Counted from the first letter of the stretch, positions 25,040 through 32,680 are shown. The stretch: 39,114 nt of DNA from JAQGMJ01 sp036271855 (GCA_036271855.1 DATAZV010000133.1:1-39114); one strand, 5' to 3'. Notes: generated from the letters alone by a model not told the origin. Numbers and translations: made by a program.

Positions 25040-25074
25040 AAAAACCGCCGGAGCAGACCCGGCGGTTTTTTTTT
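25040..25074 (+). terminator. Attenuator terminator hairpin upstream of aroG
   Basis: A seven-bp GC stem CCGCCGG/CCGGCGG with a 7-nt loop (agcagac), extended by five A-T pairs (AAAAA 25040-25044 with T 25066-25070). It ends in a tract of nine T. It lies 40 bp upstream of the aroG start, so it can only act on transcripts entering aroG. Confidence 0.9.
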
Positions 25075-25114
25075 GGCTTTCCCGCATTAAAAATACCGTA
25101 ACCAGGACTCCACC

Positions 25115-26236
25115 ATGACCACCGCCGACTATAAGAGCAACCCAGGCAGCCCGCCACAGGACCGCACCTCGCGCACCGACGATGAACGTATCAAAAACAT
25201 CATGCCCCTGCCGCCGCCCGAGCACTTGATCAAGTTTTTCCCGATCCAGGACACGCCGGTCGAAGGCCTGGTGGCGGACACGCGTAAGCGCATCCAGGAC
25301 ATCCTGCATGGCCGCGACGACCGGCTGCTGGTGATCATCGGCCCGTGCTCGATCCACGATCCGCAGGCCGCGGTCGACTACGCGCGCAAGCTCAAGGCCG
25401 AGCGCGAGCGCCACGCCGGCGAGCTCGAAGTGGTGATGCGCGTGTATTTCGAAAAGCCGCGCACCACGGTGGGCTGGAAGGGCCTGATCAACGACCCCTA
25501 CCTGGACGAGAGCTTTCGCATCAACGAGGGCCTGCGCATCGCCCGCGACCTGCTGATGCGCATCAACCAGGAAGGGGTGCCGGCCGGTTCCGAGTTCCTC
25601 GACGTGATTTCGCCCCAATACATCGGCGACCTGATCTCCTGGGGCGCGATCGGCGCGCGCACCACCGAATCGCAGGTGCATCGCGAGCTGGCCTCCGGCA
25701 TTTCCGCGCCGATCGGCTTCAAGAACGGCACCGACGGCAACGTGCGCATCGCGCTGGACGCCATGCAGGCGGCGCGCCGCGGCCACCATTTTCTTTCGGT
25801 CCACAAGAATGGCCAGGTGGCCGCGGTGCAGACCAACGGCAACCCGGACTGCCACATCATCCTGCGCGGCGGCAAGGGCCCGAACTACGATGCCGCTTCA
25901 GTGGCCGCCGCGGTGAAGGAGCTCGAAGGCGCGAAGCTGCCGACCAAGCTGATGATCGACTTTTCGCATGCCAACAGCTCCAAGCAATACGAGAAGCAGG
26001 TCGATGTGGCCCGCGATGTCGGCGGGCAGATCGGTGGCGGTTCGCAGCACATTTTCGGCGTGATGATCGAAAGCCACCTGAAGGCCGGGGCGCAGAAATT
26101 CACCCCGGGCGTGGACCAGCCGGGCAAGCTGGAGTACGGCAAAAGCATCACCGACGGCTGCATCGGCTGGGAACCCAGCGTCGGCGTGCTGGACGTGCTG
26201 GCGCAGGCGGTGAAGCAGCGGCGCGGCGGGAAATAA
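25115..26236 (+). CDS. aroG: 3-deoxy-7-phosphoheptulonate (DAHP) synthase, class I
   Basis: A 373-residue enzyme that condenses phosphoenolpyruvate and erythrose-4-phosphate, the first committed step of the shikimate pathway. The AroG/F/H hallmarks are all here: VIIGPCSIHDPQAA, MRVYFEKPRTTVGWKGLIND, GARTTESQVHRELASG, FKNGTDGN, and IDFSHANSSKQ with the metal ligands. The N-terminus (about 30 residues before IKNIMPLPPPEHL) is longer than in E. coli AroG. In class I enzymes that region helps form the feedback site; which amino acid inhibits this one cannot be told. AGGA lies 7 nt before the ATG. Expression is apparently controlled by the aromatic-codon attenuator just upstream. Confidence 0.96.
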   Translation: MTTADYKSNPGSPPQDRTSRTDDERIKNIMPLPPPEHLIKFFPIQDTPVEGLVADTRKRIQDILHGRDDRLLVIIGPCSIHDPQAAVDYARKLKAERERHAGELEVVMRVYFEKPRTTVGWKGLINDPYLDESFRINEGLRIARDLLMRINQEGVPAGSEFLDVISPQYIGDLISWGAIGARTTESQVHRELASGISAPIGFKNGTDGNVRIALDAMQAARRGHHFLSVHKNGQVAAVQTNGNPDCHIILRGGKGPNYDAASVAAAVKELEGAKLPTKLMIDFSHANSSKQYEKQVDVARDVGGQIGGGSQHIFGVMIESHLKAGAQKFTPGVDQPGKLEYGKSITDGCIGWEPSVGVLDVLAQAVKQRRGGK

Positions 26237-26239
26237 GCC

Positions 26240-26653
26240 TCAGCGGCAATACCAGGGCAGGAAGTTGCCGTTCTTGAAGGTCTTGCAGCGCGCCAGTTCT
26301 TCAGGTGTCGGGCGCATGGTCGAAGGCCTGACCGGCGCGGTGCAGACCGGGCTGTCGGTGAACTCGTCGCCGCATTTGTAGACGTAGGTATTCTTGCCGG
26401 ATTTCGGATCCTTGATCTTGATCCGCTTGGCGCGCGGGATGTTCTTGCGCGCCGCCCGCTCCTCCGGCGTCAGTGGGGCCGGGGGCACGATTTCCACCGG
26501 GCGCGGCCCGCCGACCCGGTTTTCTTCCGGATTGTCGGGGCGCAGAATATCCTTGGCCGGCGGCTCGCCGAAGGCACTGCCGGCGAGCAACAGCGCCAGC
26601 AGGGCAGCCGGTAGCCGCTTGGTGCGCGGTGAAAACAGGCGGGGGGGATGCAT
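26240..26653 (-). CDS. Small secreted protein of unknown function, Cys- and Pro-rich
   Basis: A 137-residue protein with a good ribosome-binding site (AGGAG 7 nt before the ATG at 26653). The N-terminus is a signal peptide (RTKRLPAALLALLLAGSAFG, cleaved near GEPP). The mature part starts with a proline-rich acidic stretch (PAKDILRPDNPEENRVGGPR). It then has a basic segment IKIKDPKSGKNTYVYKCGDEF and four cysteines that could form two disulphides. The YxCxxxFxxxPxC pattern looks like a DUF4124-type small exported domain, but I am not sure. It converges on aroG, the stops being 3 bp apart. Confidence 0.65.
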   Translation of the reverse strand: MHPPRLFSPRTKRLPAALLALLLAGSAFGEPPAKDILRPDNPEENRVGGPRPVEIVPPAPLTPEERAARKNIPRAKRIKIKDPKSGKNTYVYKCGDEFTDSPVCTAPVRPSTMRPTPEELARCKTFKNGNFLPWYCR

Positions 26654-26805
26654 TGTGTCTCCTCGGTCGGGCTGGGTGCCACGCGGTGCGGCGGTGCTGC
26701 CGCCTTACTCCTTGCGCGAACTCCCAAAAAATCGGGTGAAAACCGCTGATGCGCAAGCCTACCGCGTTTTGGTCATCGGGATCGGCGCAACCGGGTGTTC
26801 GGCAG

Positions 26806-27279
26806 CTAGACGCTGCCGAGAAACAGGCGGGTGAGCCGGTAGATGCGCGGCCGCTCGCTTTCGCGCGGCCCGGCAATGTTGAGCTGCTTGATGGGGTGCG
26901 CATTCATCCAGGCCGCGGCAGCATCCACCAGCGGTGCCAGGTCCTGCCCCTCGAGTTGCAGCACCAGGCAGGGTTTGCCGGCCTCGTCGGCGGCGCGCTT
27001 TGCCTCCAGGGCGTCGTCTTCCAGGTCACCCTGGTTGATGATCAGGGTGGCGTCGCTTTCCAGCACGTTGCGCGCGATGCTTTCGAGGTCGCCGTCGGAG
27101 GCCGTTTCCTCCAGCTGGTAGCGGCGGTCGAGGCGCCCGTCCTCCGCCCGCCGCCCGCGCGGGCACCAGCCGCCGTGCGCCAGCTTGCGTCCGATTGCCC
27201 AGTCGAGCGCGGCGCGATTGACGCCGGTTTCGCAGCCGGAAATGACTTTGGAGAGATGATTGAAGACAGTAAAATTCAT
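26806..27279 (-). CDS. Putative molybdenum carrier / SLOG-fold protein with a changed ligand loop
   Basis: A 157-residue protein that follows the MoCo-carrier (YspA-like SLOG) family. Its markers are KVISGCETGVNRAALDWAI, then HGGWCPRGRRAEDGRL, the ATLIINQGDLEDD strand and KPCLVLQL. The canonical nucleotide-binding loop in this family reads GGQTGVDRAALD as I recall. Here it is GCETGVNRAALD: Gly to Cys at 16, Gln to Glu at 17, Asp to Asn at 21. The name molybdenum carrier is based on plant homologues. SLOG proteins generally bind nucleotide or nucleotide-derived ligands. It stands alone, with about 150 bp on either side. Confidence 0.75.
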   Translation of the reverse strand: MNFTVFNHLSKVISGCETGVNRAALDWAIGRKLAHGGWCPRGRRAEDGRLDRRYQLEETASDGDLESIARNVLESDATLIINQGDLEDDALEAKRAADEAGKPCLVLQLEGQDLAPLVDAAAAWMNAHPIKQLNIAGPRESERPRIYRLTRLFLGSV

Positions 27280-27423
27280 TGCTGCGATCGGTGAGCGTGG
27301 CGCGAACGCCGGTGCAGTAGCATAGCCGATCGCTCGAACACCTCGTCACGGGCATGCATCATCGACCGCAAGTCTTTTGGTTACACTGCGCCCTCGAATA
27401 GAACATTGCACGCTAAGGTAGCT

Positions 27424-28218
27424 GTGCATAAAGACAAAAACTCCACGCCCATGGCATTCCCGCTGGCCGACTTTCCCCTGATTTCCTTTTTCGCCGCCCC
27501 CCTGGTGGTGATTTGCGCCTACATCGTGTTCGGCATCACCGGCTTCGGCGCGACGGTGATCATCGTGCCCCTGCTGGCGCAGGTGCTGCCGCTGAAATTC
27601 CTGGTGCCGCTGTGCGTGGTGCTGGACTTGTCGGCCTTCGTGCTGCTGTCGGCGAAAAGCGGCGGCAAGATCGACCGCGCCGAAGTGCGCTGGGTGGTGC
27701 CCTTCATGCTGCTGGGCATCGTCATCGGCGCGGTGACGCTGGCGAAAGCGCCGGAGCGCGCGCTGATCCTGGGCCTGGGGATATTCATCACCGGCTACGC
27801 GGTGCTGAGCCTGACGGCGTTTCGCCTGCATAGCTCGACGATTGCGCGCGGCTGGGGCGTGCCGGTGGGCATTGCCGGCGGCATTTCGAGTTCGCTGTTC
27901 GGCATCGGCGGCCCGCTGTATGCGATCTACGTCTCGCGCCGCACCACCGACGCCGGGGTGATGCGCGCCACCATGAGCACGCTGATTTTGATGAGCGGCC
28001 TGACGCGCTTTTTGATGTTCATCGCCAATGGCCTGCTGCTTTCCTGGACCATCGCCACCGCCTGGCTGCTGCTGCTGCCCTGCGTCTGGGGCGGCGCCAT
28101 CGTCGGCATGAAACTGCACGACCGCCTGTCGCTGGCCCACGTGCGGCGGATGATCCACGTGGTCCTGCTGCTGTCGGGCGCCTCGCTGATCGTGCGCGCT
28201 TTGGCCGCCTCCGGTTAA
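27424..28218 (+). CDS. TSUP-family (TauE/SafE) anion permease
   Basis: About 264 residues with eight hydrophobic segments, the size of a TauE/SafE-type exporter. The two family repeats are seen: GITGFGATVIIVPLLAQVLP near the start, and GIAGGISSSLFGIGGPLYAIY in the second half. Members export sulfite, sulfoacetate or other organosulfonates, or import related anions; no neighbour narrows this down. The start is taken as the GTG at 27424 because AAGG lies 5 nt upstream. The ATG at 27451 (MAFPLADFPL) is an alternative. Confidence 0.85.
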   Translation: MHKDKNSTPMAFPLADFPLISFFAAPLVVICAYIVFGITGFGATVIIVPLLAQVLPLKFLVPLCVVLDLSAFVLLSAKSGGKIDRAEVRWVVPFMLLGIVIGAVTLAKAPERALILGLGIFITGYAVLSLTAFRLHSSTIARGWGVPVGIAGGISSSLFGIGGPLYAIYVSRRTTDAGVMRATMSTLILMSGLTRFLMFIANGLLLSWTIATAWLLLLPCVWGGAIVGMKLHDRLSLAHVRRMIHVVLLLSGASLIVRALAASG

Positions 28219-28256
28219 ACTTGCGCCATTGCGCCTGCAAGCGCACGGGAGACGGT

Positions 28257-28766
28257 ATGTCGCAATCGATGTTTCCGGAATTCGAGGATCTGGGCAACGC
28301 GGTGGACTTCGCCGAGAAGATCCGCCAGGTGGTCGGCCACAATGCCCTGTTTGACGACTTTTCGGTCGAGGACCTGCAACACCTCGGACCCTATATGCAC
28401 GTCTACCGCGCGCCGCCGCACGGCCGCATCATCGCCGAGGGCGAACGCGGCGACTTCATGGCTTTCACCATCGACGGCCTGGTCGACGTCACCAAGAAAG
28501 ACCGCTGGGATGTGGTCAAGCGCATCGCCGTGGTCCAGGCCGGCGCCGCCCTGGGCGAAATGTCGATGATCGACGGCGAGGCGCGCTTCGCCTCCTGCGC
28601 GGCGATCGAGAGCACCACCTTCGCCGTGCTGACCCGCGTCAAGCTGCAGGAACTGATCACCACCGAGCCGCGCCTGGCTTCGAAGATCCTGATGAAACTG
28701 GTGTACATGCTGTCGCAGCGCCTGCGCCAGACCAGCGCCAAGCTGGTCAACTACCTGGAGAAGTAG
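28257..28766 (+). CDS. Stand-alone cyclic nucleotide-binding domain protein
   Basis: A 169-residue protein. From the ATG at 28257 (GGAG 5 nt upstream) it is an N-terminal helix followed by a single CRP-like beta-roll: LFDDFSVEDLQHLGPYMHVY, IIAEGERGDFMAFTIDGLVDV, then the phosphate cassette GEMSMIDGEARFASCAA. The C-terminal helices end at LVNYLEK without the helix-turn-helix of CRP/FNR proteins, so it does not bind DNA itself. It probably senses a cyclic nucleotide and passes the signal to a partner protein. It begins 38 bp after the TSUP gene, likely in one operon, and a terminator follows. Confidence 0.85.
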   Translation: MSQSMFPEFEDLGNAVDFAEKIRQVVGHNALFDDFSVEDLQHLGPYMHVYRAPPHGRIIAEGERGDFMAFTIDGLVDVTKKDRWDVVKRIAVVQAGAALGEMSMIDGEARFASCAAIESTTFAVLTRVKLQELITTEPRLASKILMKLVYMLSQRLRQTSAKLVNYLEK

Positions 28767-28784
28767 CTAAAAAAATTGCGAAAA

Positions 28785-28814
28785 AAAGGGCCGCGTCAGC
28801 GGCCCTTTGTTTTT
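28785..28814. terminator. Bidirectional rho-independent terminator
   Basis: A perfect 10-bp stem AAAGGGCCGC/GCGGCCCTTT (28785-28794 and 28799-28808) with a 4-nt loop gtca. Rightward, GTTTTT follows. Leftward, the seven A before the stem become a T-tract. It separates the cyclic-nucleotide-binding gene from the convergent anti-sigma gene. Confidence 0.92.
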
Positions 28815-28830
28815 GGCGGTGCGCTGCGCG

Positions 28831-29595
28831 CTACCAGAAGTTGTGGCAACGTCCCCTGAACATCACCGGGCCGCTGGGCACGCCGGTCTTCGAGCCGCCG
28901 GGCGGCTCCATGCTCACCGCCAGCGCCTTGTACTGGGCGATCGACTTGTCGGCGATCACCGGCAGCTTCACCACGTGCTTGCCCTTGCCGGTAATCAGGC
29001 CGAGGGATTTCGGCTGGCCGGCATCGTCCATGCCCCAGAGTTCCAGGCTGGCGTCGGTGGGCATGGCCTCGCCTTCATATTTCATCCACAGCTCGTCGGA
29101 CTTGCGGCCGATGTAGACCATCAGCATGGTCTTGCCGGTGCCGTCGGTCAGCGTGGCCACATAGGAGGGCTGCCAGGGGTTGGCGCCGTCGGAGACGCGC
29201 ACCGGCTTGACTACTTCGTGTTCCACCACCTGGGTGTGCTCGACGACCTGCGGCGGACGCATGCCGATGAACACGGCGAGCGCGGCGGCGATGGCGGAAG
29301 CGCCCAGGCCGAAGGAGCGCCAGAACGCCAGGCTCTCCCACCAGCCGGCGGCGGCCTGCTTTTGCGGTGCGATGCTGCCGGCGATGCGTGGCCACAGCGA
29401 AGCAGGCACCTTGGCCTCGCCGACGGCGGCAGCCATCGGTGTCAGCCGGGTTTCCCACTCGCCGACACTGCGGCGCAGGGCCGCGTCCTGCACCATCCAG
29501 GCGGCAAACCGGCGACGCGCGCCGCCCGCGAGCGTGCCGAGTACGTACTCGGCAGCCAGGCGTTCGATCAGTTCCGGTTTGTTGCGGTAGTTCAT
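28831..29595 (-). CDS. Anti-sigma factor, RskA-like
   Basis: A 254-residue single-pass membrane protein. The cytoplasmic N-terminus has the anti-sigma pattern IERLAAEYVLGTLAGGARRR and a WETRLTPM helix. One transmembrane segment runs from about residue 94 to 112. The periplasmic domain contains WQPSYVATLTDGTGKTMLMV and LELWGMDDAGQPKSLG, typical of RskA/anti-sigma-K C-terminal domains. It should hold the preceding ECF sigma factor inactive at the inner membrane and release it on cutting by intramembrane proteolysis. The sigma gene ends 77 bp upstream. The C-terminus (GRCHNFW) is unusual, with a lone Cys. Confidence 0.85.
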   Translation of the reverse strand: MNYRNKPELIERLAAEYVLGTLAGGARRRFAAWMVQDAALRRSVGEWETRLTPMAAAVGEAKVPASLWPRIAGSIAPQKQAAAGWWESLAFWRSFGLGASAIAAALAVFIGMRPPQVVEHTQVVEHEVVKPVRVSDGANPWQPSYVATLTDGTGKTMLMVYIGRKSDELWMKYEGEAMPTDASLELWGMDDAGQPKSLGLITGKGKHVVKLPVIADKSIAQYKALAVSMEPPGGSKTGVPSGPVMFRGRCHNFW

Positions 29596-29672
29596 GGTTT
29601 AAGAGTTTAAGACTTCCTCGTGGTTTTCAATCCGCTAATTCTGTCAATTTTGGTTGCTTGTTCCGCTTTTGC

Positions 29673-30260
29673 CTATTCGCTTTCAATGCCGGCACCCGCC
29701 AGGCAGTCCTTCAGTTTCATCAACCCGCGGCGTACCCAGGTTTTGACCGTGCCCAGCGGCTGGTTCAGCTTTTGCGCCAGCTCGACGTGAGTCAGGCCCT
29801 CGAAGAACGCCATGCGGATCGCCTGCTGCTGCTTTGCTTCCAGGCCGCCGAGACAGCGCGCGATCGCCTTTGCTTCCACCGACTGCTCCAGCAAGGCGAG
29901 CGGCCCCGGCTCGTCGGTCTCGAAAGATTCGAATACCGCATCGTCGTCCGTCGGGTCTTCGAAATTCGGCCGCCGCAAAACATCCAGACAGCGATTCCGC
30001 ACGATGCTGGTCATCCAGGTCATCGGCGCGGACAACTGCAATTGATAGTCCGCGCAGTGTTTCCAGATGCTCACATAGCATTCCTGCAACACTTCCTCGG
30101 CCCAATCTTCACGTCTAAGTATACGAAGGGCGACGCCAAACAGTTTCGAGGATGTGCCTTGATACAACAGTTCGAAGGCGGGCATCGAGCCGTCGTCCCG
30201 CCGGCTGGCTTGCGCCAGCAGTTCGGAAAGACGCTGATTTTGCTCGGGGCTGGTTGCCAT
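29673..30260 (-). CDS. ECF sigma factor, SigK-like
   Basis: A 195-residue extracytoplasmic-function sigma factor. The start was put at the ATG at 30260 (MATSPEQNQRL), which gives the usual length; there is no clear ribosome-binding site. Region 2 spans AFELLYQGTSSKLFGVALRI to YVSIWKHCADYQ and ends with MTSIVRNRCLDVLRR. Region 4 is the helix-turn-helix LTHVELAQKLNQPLGTVKTW. The acidic linker (DPTDDDAVFESFETDEPG) is longer than average. The RskA-like anti-sigma gene follows, and the cobalamin adenosyltransferase gene precedes with a 22-bp gap, so the three may share a transcript. Confidence 0.9.
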   Translation of the reverse strand: MATSPEQNQRLSELLAQASRRDDGSMPAFELLYQGTSSKLFGVALRILRREDWAEEVLQECYVSIWKHCADYQLQLSAPMTWMTSIVRNRCLDVLRRPNFEDPTDDDAVFESFETDEPGPLALLEQSVEAKAIARCLGGLEAKQQQAIRMAFFEGLTHVELAQKLNQPLGTVKTWVRRGLMKLKDCLAGAGIESE

Positions 30261-30282
30261 GTATTTGATTTTACAGGATTTT

Positions 30283-30834
30283 TTACTTGTTCTTGCCCTG
30301 TTGCCACAATACATCGGCGCCGCCTGCATGGCGGTTTAATACGCGGCCCAATACAAACAACAAATCTGACAGGCGGTTCAGATACTGGCGCACCAGGTCG
30401 GAAACCGCCTCGGCGTCCGCCAGCGACACCACGCTGCGCTCGGCGCGCCGGCACACTGTGCGCGCCAGATGCGCCACCGCCGCGCTTTTGGCGCCGCCGG
30501 GAAGGATGAAATCCTTCAGCGGCGGCAAATCGGCGTTGTAGTGATCCAGCAGATCTTCCAGGCGCTTCACCTGTGCTTCGGTGACGTTATTGAAGCCGGG
30601 AATGCATAACTCACCGCCCAGGTCGAACAAATCGTGCTGGATGCCGGTCAAGGCGCCGCGAGCCGAGTCGGGCAGGTCTTCGCAGAGTAACAAGCCGATG
30701 GTGGAATTGAGTTCGTCCACATCGCCCAGCGCGTGAATGCGCAGCGAATCCTTGGGCACGCGCGAGCCGTCACCCAGGCCGGTGGTGCCCGCGTCGCCGG
30801 TGCGGGTGTAAATCTTGGAAAGACGATTGCCCAC
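30283..30834 (-). CDS. ATP:cob(I)alamin adenosyltransferase, PduO type
   Basis: A 183-residue enzyme that makes adenosylcobalamin, the cofactor of methylmalonyl-CoA mutase and similar enzymes. The GTG at 30834 was chosen because VGNRLSKIYTRTGDAGTTGL matches the usual family N-terminus. An upstream in-frame ATG at 30864 would add ten residues. The ATP-binding start TRTGDAGTTGLGDGSRVPKD, VDELNSTIGLLL and the RRAERSVVSL arginine motif followed by YLNRLSDLLFVLGR are all present. The coupling to a sigma factor gene is noted as odd. Confidence 0.92.
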   Translation of the reverse strand: MGNRLSKIYTRTGDAGTTGLGDGSRVPKDSLRIHALGDVDELNSTIGLLLCEDLPDSARGALTGIQHDLFDLGGELCIPGFNNVTEAQVKRLEDLLDHYNADLPPLKDFILPGGAKSAAVAHLARTVCRRAERSVVSLADAEAVSDLVRQYLNRLSDLLFVLGRVLNRHAGGADVLWQQGKNK

Positions 30835-30962
30835 TTTTTGTCGGGAGGAAATCCCGGAAATCATTGAACGGCAAGGATTATATCGGGAGCGTGCACTCCT
30901 TATGAAACCAATTCGCATAAATAAGAGTCAACTAACAGACCAGTAACATATGGAATTTTCAT

Positions 30963-30984
30963 AATTTCTGTATTGACAGAAATT
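30963..30984. promoter_or_regulatory. Perfect 22-bp palindromic operator upstream of the GbsR/MarR gene
   Basis: AATTTCTGT (30963-30971) and ACAGAAATT (30976-30984) are exact reverse complements with a 4-nt centre. The sequence TTGACA, a perfect -35 hexamer, falls inside it (30973-30978). A weaker palindrome, TATGGAA/TTTCATA with one mismatch, lies about 14 bp upstream. It is probably the autoregulatory site of the adjacent regulator. Confidence 0.75.
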
Positions 30985-31076
30985 AGAGAATGCCGCAGAC
31001 TGCAGCTGCCTTTCCGCGACTCCGCGCCTCCCTCTCCCGTCCTCCACCTCCTTCAATTTCCGACTCCGAGCCCGCC

Positions 31077-31601
31077 ATGGAACTTACCCCGGTCATGACC
31101 CGCTTTGTGCTGCATTGGGGCGAGATGGGCAGCCGCTGGGGCGTCAACCGCACCGTGGCGCAAATCCATGCCCTGCTGTTTCTCGCCGACCGGCCGCTGA
31201 CCGCCGAAGACATCGCCGAGACCCTGGCGATCGCCCGGTCGAACGTCAGCACCAGCCTGAAGGAACTGCAGAACTGGGGTCTAGCACGGATCAACCACGT
31301 GATGGGCGACCGCCGCGACCACTTCGATACCCCGCGCGACATCTGGGAAATCTTTCGCATCGTGATGGAAGAGCGGCGCAAGCGCGAGATCGAGCCCACC
31401 CTCTCGGTGCTGCGCGACTGCGTGCTCGACGAGTCGGCGCACCGGCCGCAGGACGCGCAGGCGCTGGCGCGCATCCGCATGGTGCTGGAGTTTCTCGAAA
31501 GTCTCACCGAGTGGGCCGACGAGATGCGCAACCTGCCGCCGGAAACCTCGATGAAGCTGATGCGCCTGGGCGTGAAAATCCAGCGCGTGCTGGGAAAGTA
31601 A
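31077..31601 (+). CDS. GbsR/MarR-family transcriptional regulator
   Basis: A 174-residue regulator counted from the ATG at 31077 (MELTPVMTRFVLHWGEMGSR), the usual start of this family. An in-frame ATG at 30990 would lie right at the predicted promoter start and add 29 low-complexity residues. The winged helix-turn-helix is LTAEDIAETLAIARSNVSTS followed by LKELQNWGLARINHVMGDRRDHFDT in pieces. GbsR-like proteins repress glycine-betaine or related genes in Bacillus. The betaproteobacterial members I recall sit, as here, in front of DCC, SDR and DUF4166 genes. Confidence 0.88.
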   Translation: MELTPVMTRFVLHWGEMGSRWGVNRTVAQIHALLFLADRPLTAEDIAETLAIARSNVSTSLKELQNWGLARINHVMGDRRDHFDTPRDIWEIFRIVMEERRKREIEPTLSVLRDCVLDESAHRPQDAQALARIRMVLEFLESLTEWADEMRNLPPETSMKLMRLGVKIQRVLGK

Positions 31602-31619
31602 GCACAGGCAGGCAACGCG

Positions 31620-32066
31620 ATGACCGCACAATTAGCTCCTCAGTTGACCCCTCAGTTAATTCTTTACTACGACCACGCCTGCGCCATCTGCCGCAAGGAA
31701 ATGCAGCGCCTGGCGCGCTGGGACGGCGAGCGCCGCCTGGCCTTCGTCGACAGTTCGGCACCGGACTTCGATGCGCGCAAGCACGGCTTTAGCGCCGCCG
31801 CGCTAGACCGCGAACTGCACGGCGTGTGCGCCGACGGCAGCGTGCTGCGCGGCCTGGCCTGCATTCGCCGCGCTTATGCCCTGACCCGTTTCGGCTGGCT
31901 CTGGCGCGCCACCGCGCTGCCCGGATTGAAAAGCGGTTTTGACGCTTTTTACCTCTGGTTCGCCCGCCATCGTTACGCAATATCACGTTACGCCTTTTTC
32001 GGGCGGCAGCGGCAGGAGGACTGCATCTCCGCCTGCGGCGCCAAACTCACAGGAACACGATCATGA
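31620..32066 (+). CDS. DCC-family thiol-disulfide oxidoreductase
   Basis: A 148-residue protein. The family signature is at the start: LILYYDHACAICRKEM, with Asp18, Cys21 and Cys24 (DxxCxxC). SSAPDFDARKHGF and a VCADGSVLRGLACIRRAY helix follow. A thioredoxin-like redox activity is inferred from the CxxC; family members are largely uncharacterised. It starts 18 bp after the regulator. Its stop overlaps the SDR start (ATGA), so they are translationally coupled. Confidence 0.88.
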   Translation: MTAQLAPQLTPQLILYYDHACAICRKEMQRLARWDGERRLAFVDSSAPDFDARKHGFSAAALDRELHGVCADGSVLRGLACIRRAYALTRFGWLWRATALPGLKSGFDAFYLWFARHRYAISRYAFFGRQRQEDCISACGAKLTGTRS

Positions 32067-32680
32067 ACATCCTGCTTCTCGGCGGCTCCGGTCGCATCGG
32101 CCACTTGAGCCGCGCCGCGCTGCAAGCGCGCGGCCACCACGTCAACGCGCCCAGCCACGCCGAGCTCGACCTGGCGCAGCACAGCACGCCGGAGTCCTGG
32201 CGCCCCTGGCTGGCCGGCATCGACGCGGTGGTACACGCCGCCGGCATCCTGCGCGAAAACGGCCAGGACACCTTCGCCGCCCACTTGGCCGGCACCCGCG
32301 CGCTGTTTTTCGCCGCCTTCACCGGCAAGGTCGAGCGCATCGTCTATCTCTCCGCCGCCGGCGCCGACGAGGAGGCGAACGTGGATTTTTTCGCCGCCAA
32401 GGGCGCCGCCGACAGCTTCCTCTCGGTGCTGGACATCGACTCGGCGATCATCCGCCCGGGTCCGACCTATTCGCATGGCCCCGGCCAGACGCGGCGCTTC
32501 GCCCCGGATGCCCTGGCGCTGGAGTGGCCGTCCGCCGCCGGCGACCTGCCGAGCACCGCGGTGGAAGAAGTGATCGACGCCATCGTACGCGCCACCGAGG
32601 CGCCCGCCGGCGCGCGCCCGGTGCTGCAACTGGCGGGCGCGCCGCTGCACGCCGAGGCGCGCCTGGCGCGGGCGGCATAG
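32063..32680 (+). CDS. NAD(P)-binding atypical short-chain dehydrogenase
   Basis: A 205-residue protein, shorter than usual SDR enzymes. The N-terminal Rossmann motif is MNILLLGGSGRIGHLSRAAL. The DAVVHAAGILRENG, RIVYLSAAGAD and IIRPGPTYSHGPG strands are those of NmrA/atypical SDRs. The conserved YxxxK dyad is not evident (FFAAKGAADSFL keeps a Lys but the Tyr is Phe), so it may be a non-enzymatic sensor or act with changed chemistry. The TAG stop at 32678 lies in front of the DUF4166 frame, which is open on both sides of it. Confidence 0.85.
   Translation: MNILLLGGSGRIGHLSRAALQARGHHVNAPSHAELDLAQHSTPESWRPWLAGIDAVVHAAGILRENGQDTFAAHLAGTRALFFAAFTGKVERIVYLSAAGADEEANVDFFAAKGAADSFLSVLDIDSAIIRPGPTYSHGPGQTRRFAPDALALEWPSAAGDLPSTAVEEVIDAIVRATEAPAGARPVLQLAGAPLHAEARLARAA

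Larger units (their letters stand above)
24936..25074 (+). promoter_or_regulatory. Transcription attenuator in front of aroG
   Basis: Four complementary segments are seen. Segment 1 is CCGCC (24936-24940). Segment 2 is CCGGCGG (24988-24994), inside the last codons of the leader peptide. Segment 3 is CCGCCGG (25045-25051). Segment 4 is CCGGCGG (25059-25065), followed by nine T. Segments 2 and 4 are identical, so 2:3 (antiterminator) and 3:4 (terminator) exclude each other; 1:2 could free 3:4 when there is no translation. A ribosome reaching the TAG at 25001 covers segment 2 and permits termination. One stalled on the upstream Phe/Tyr/Trp codons would leave 2 free to pair with 3, giving read-through into aroG. 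Confidence 0.82.

Noticed and set aside
24809..25114. Empty intergenic region
   Set aside because: At 306 bp it is the longest stretch without a conventional gene, but it is filled with a terminator, promoter, leader peptide and attenuator.
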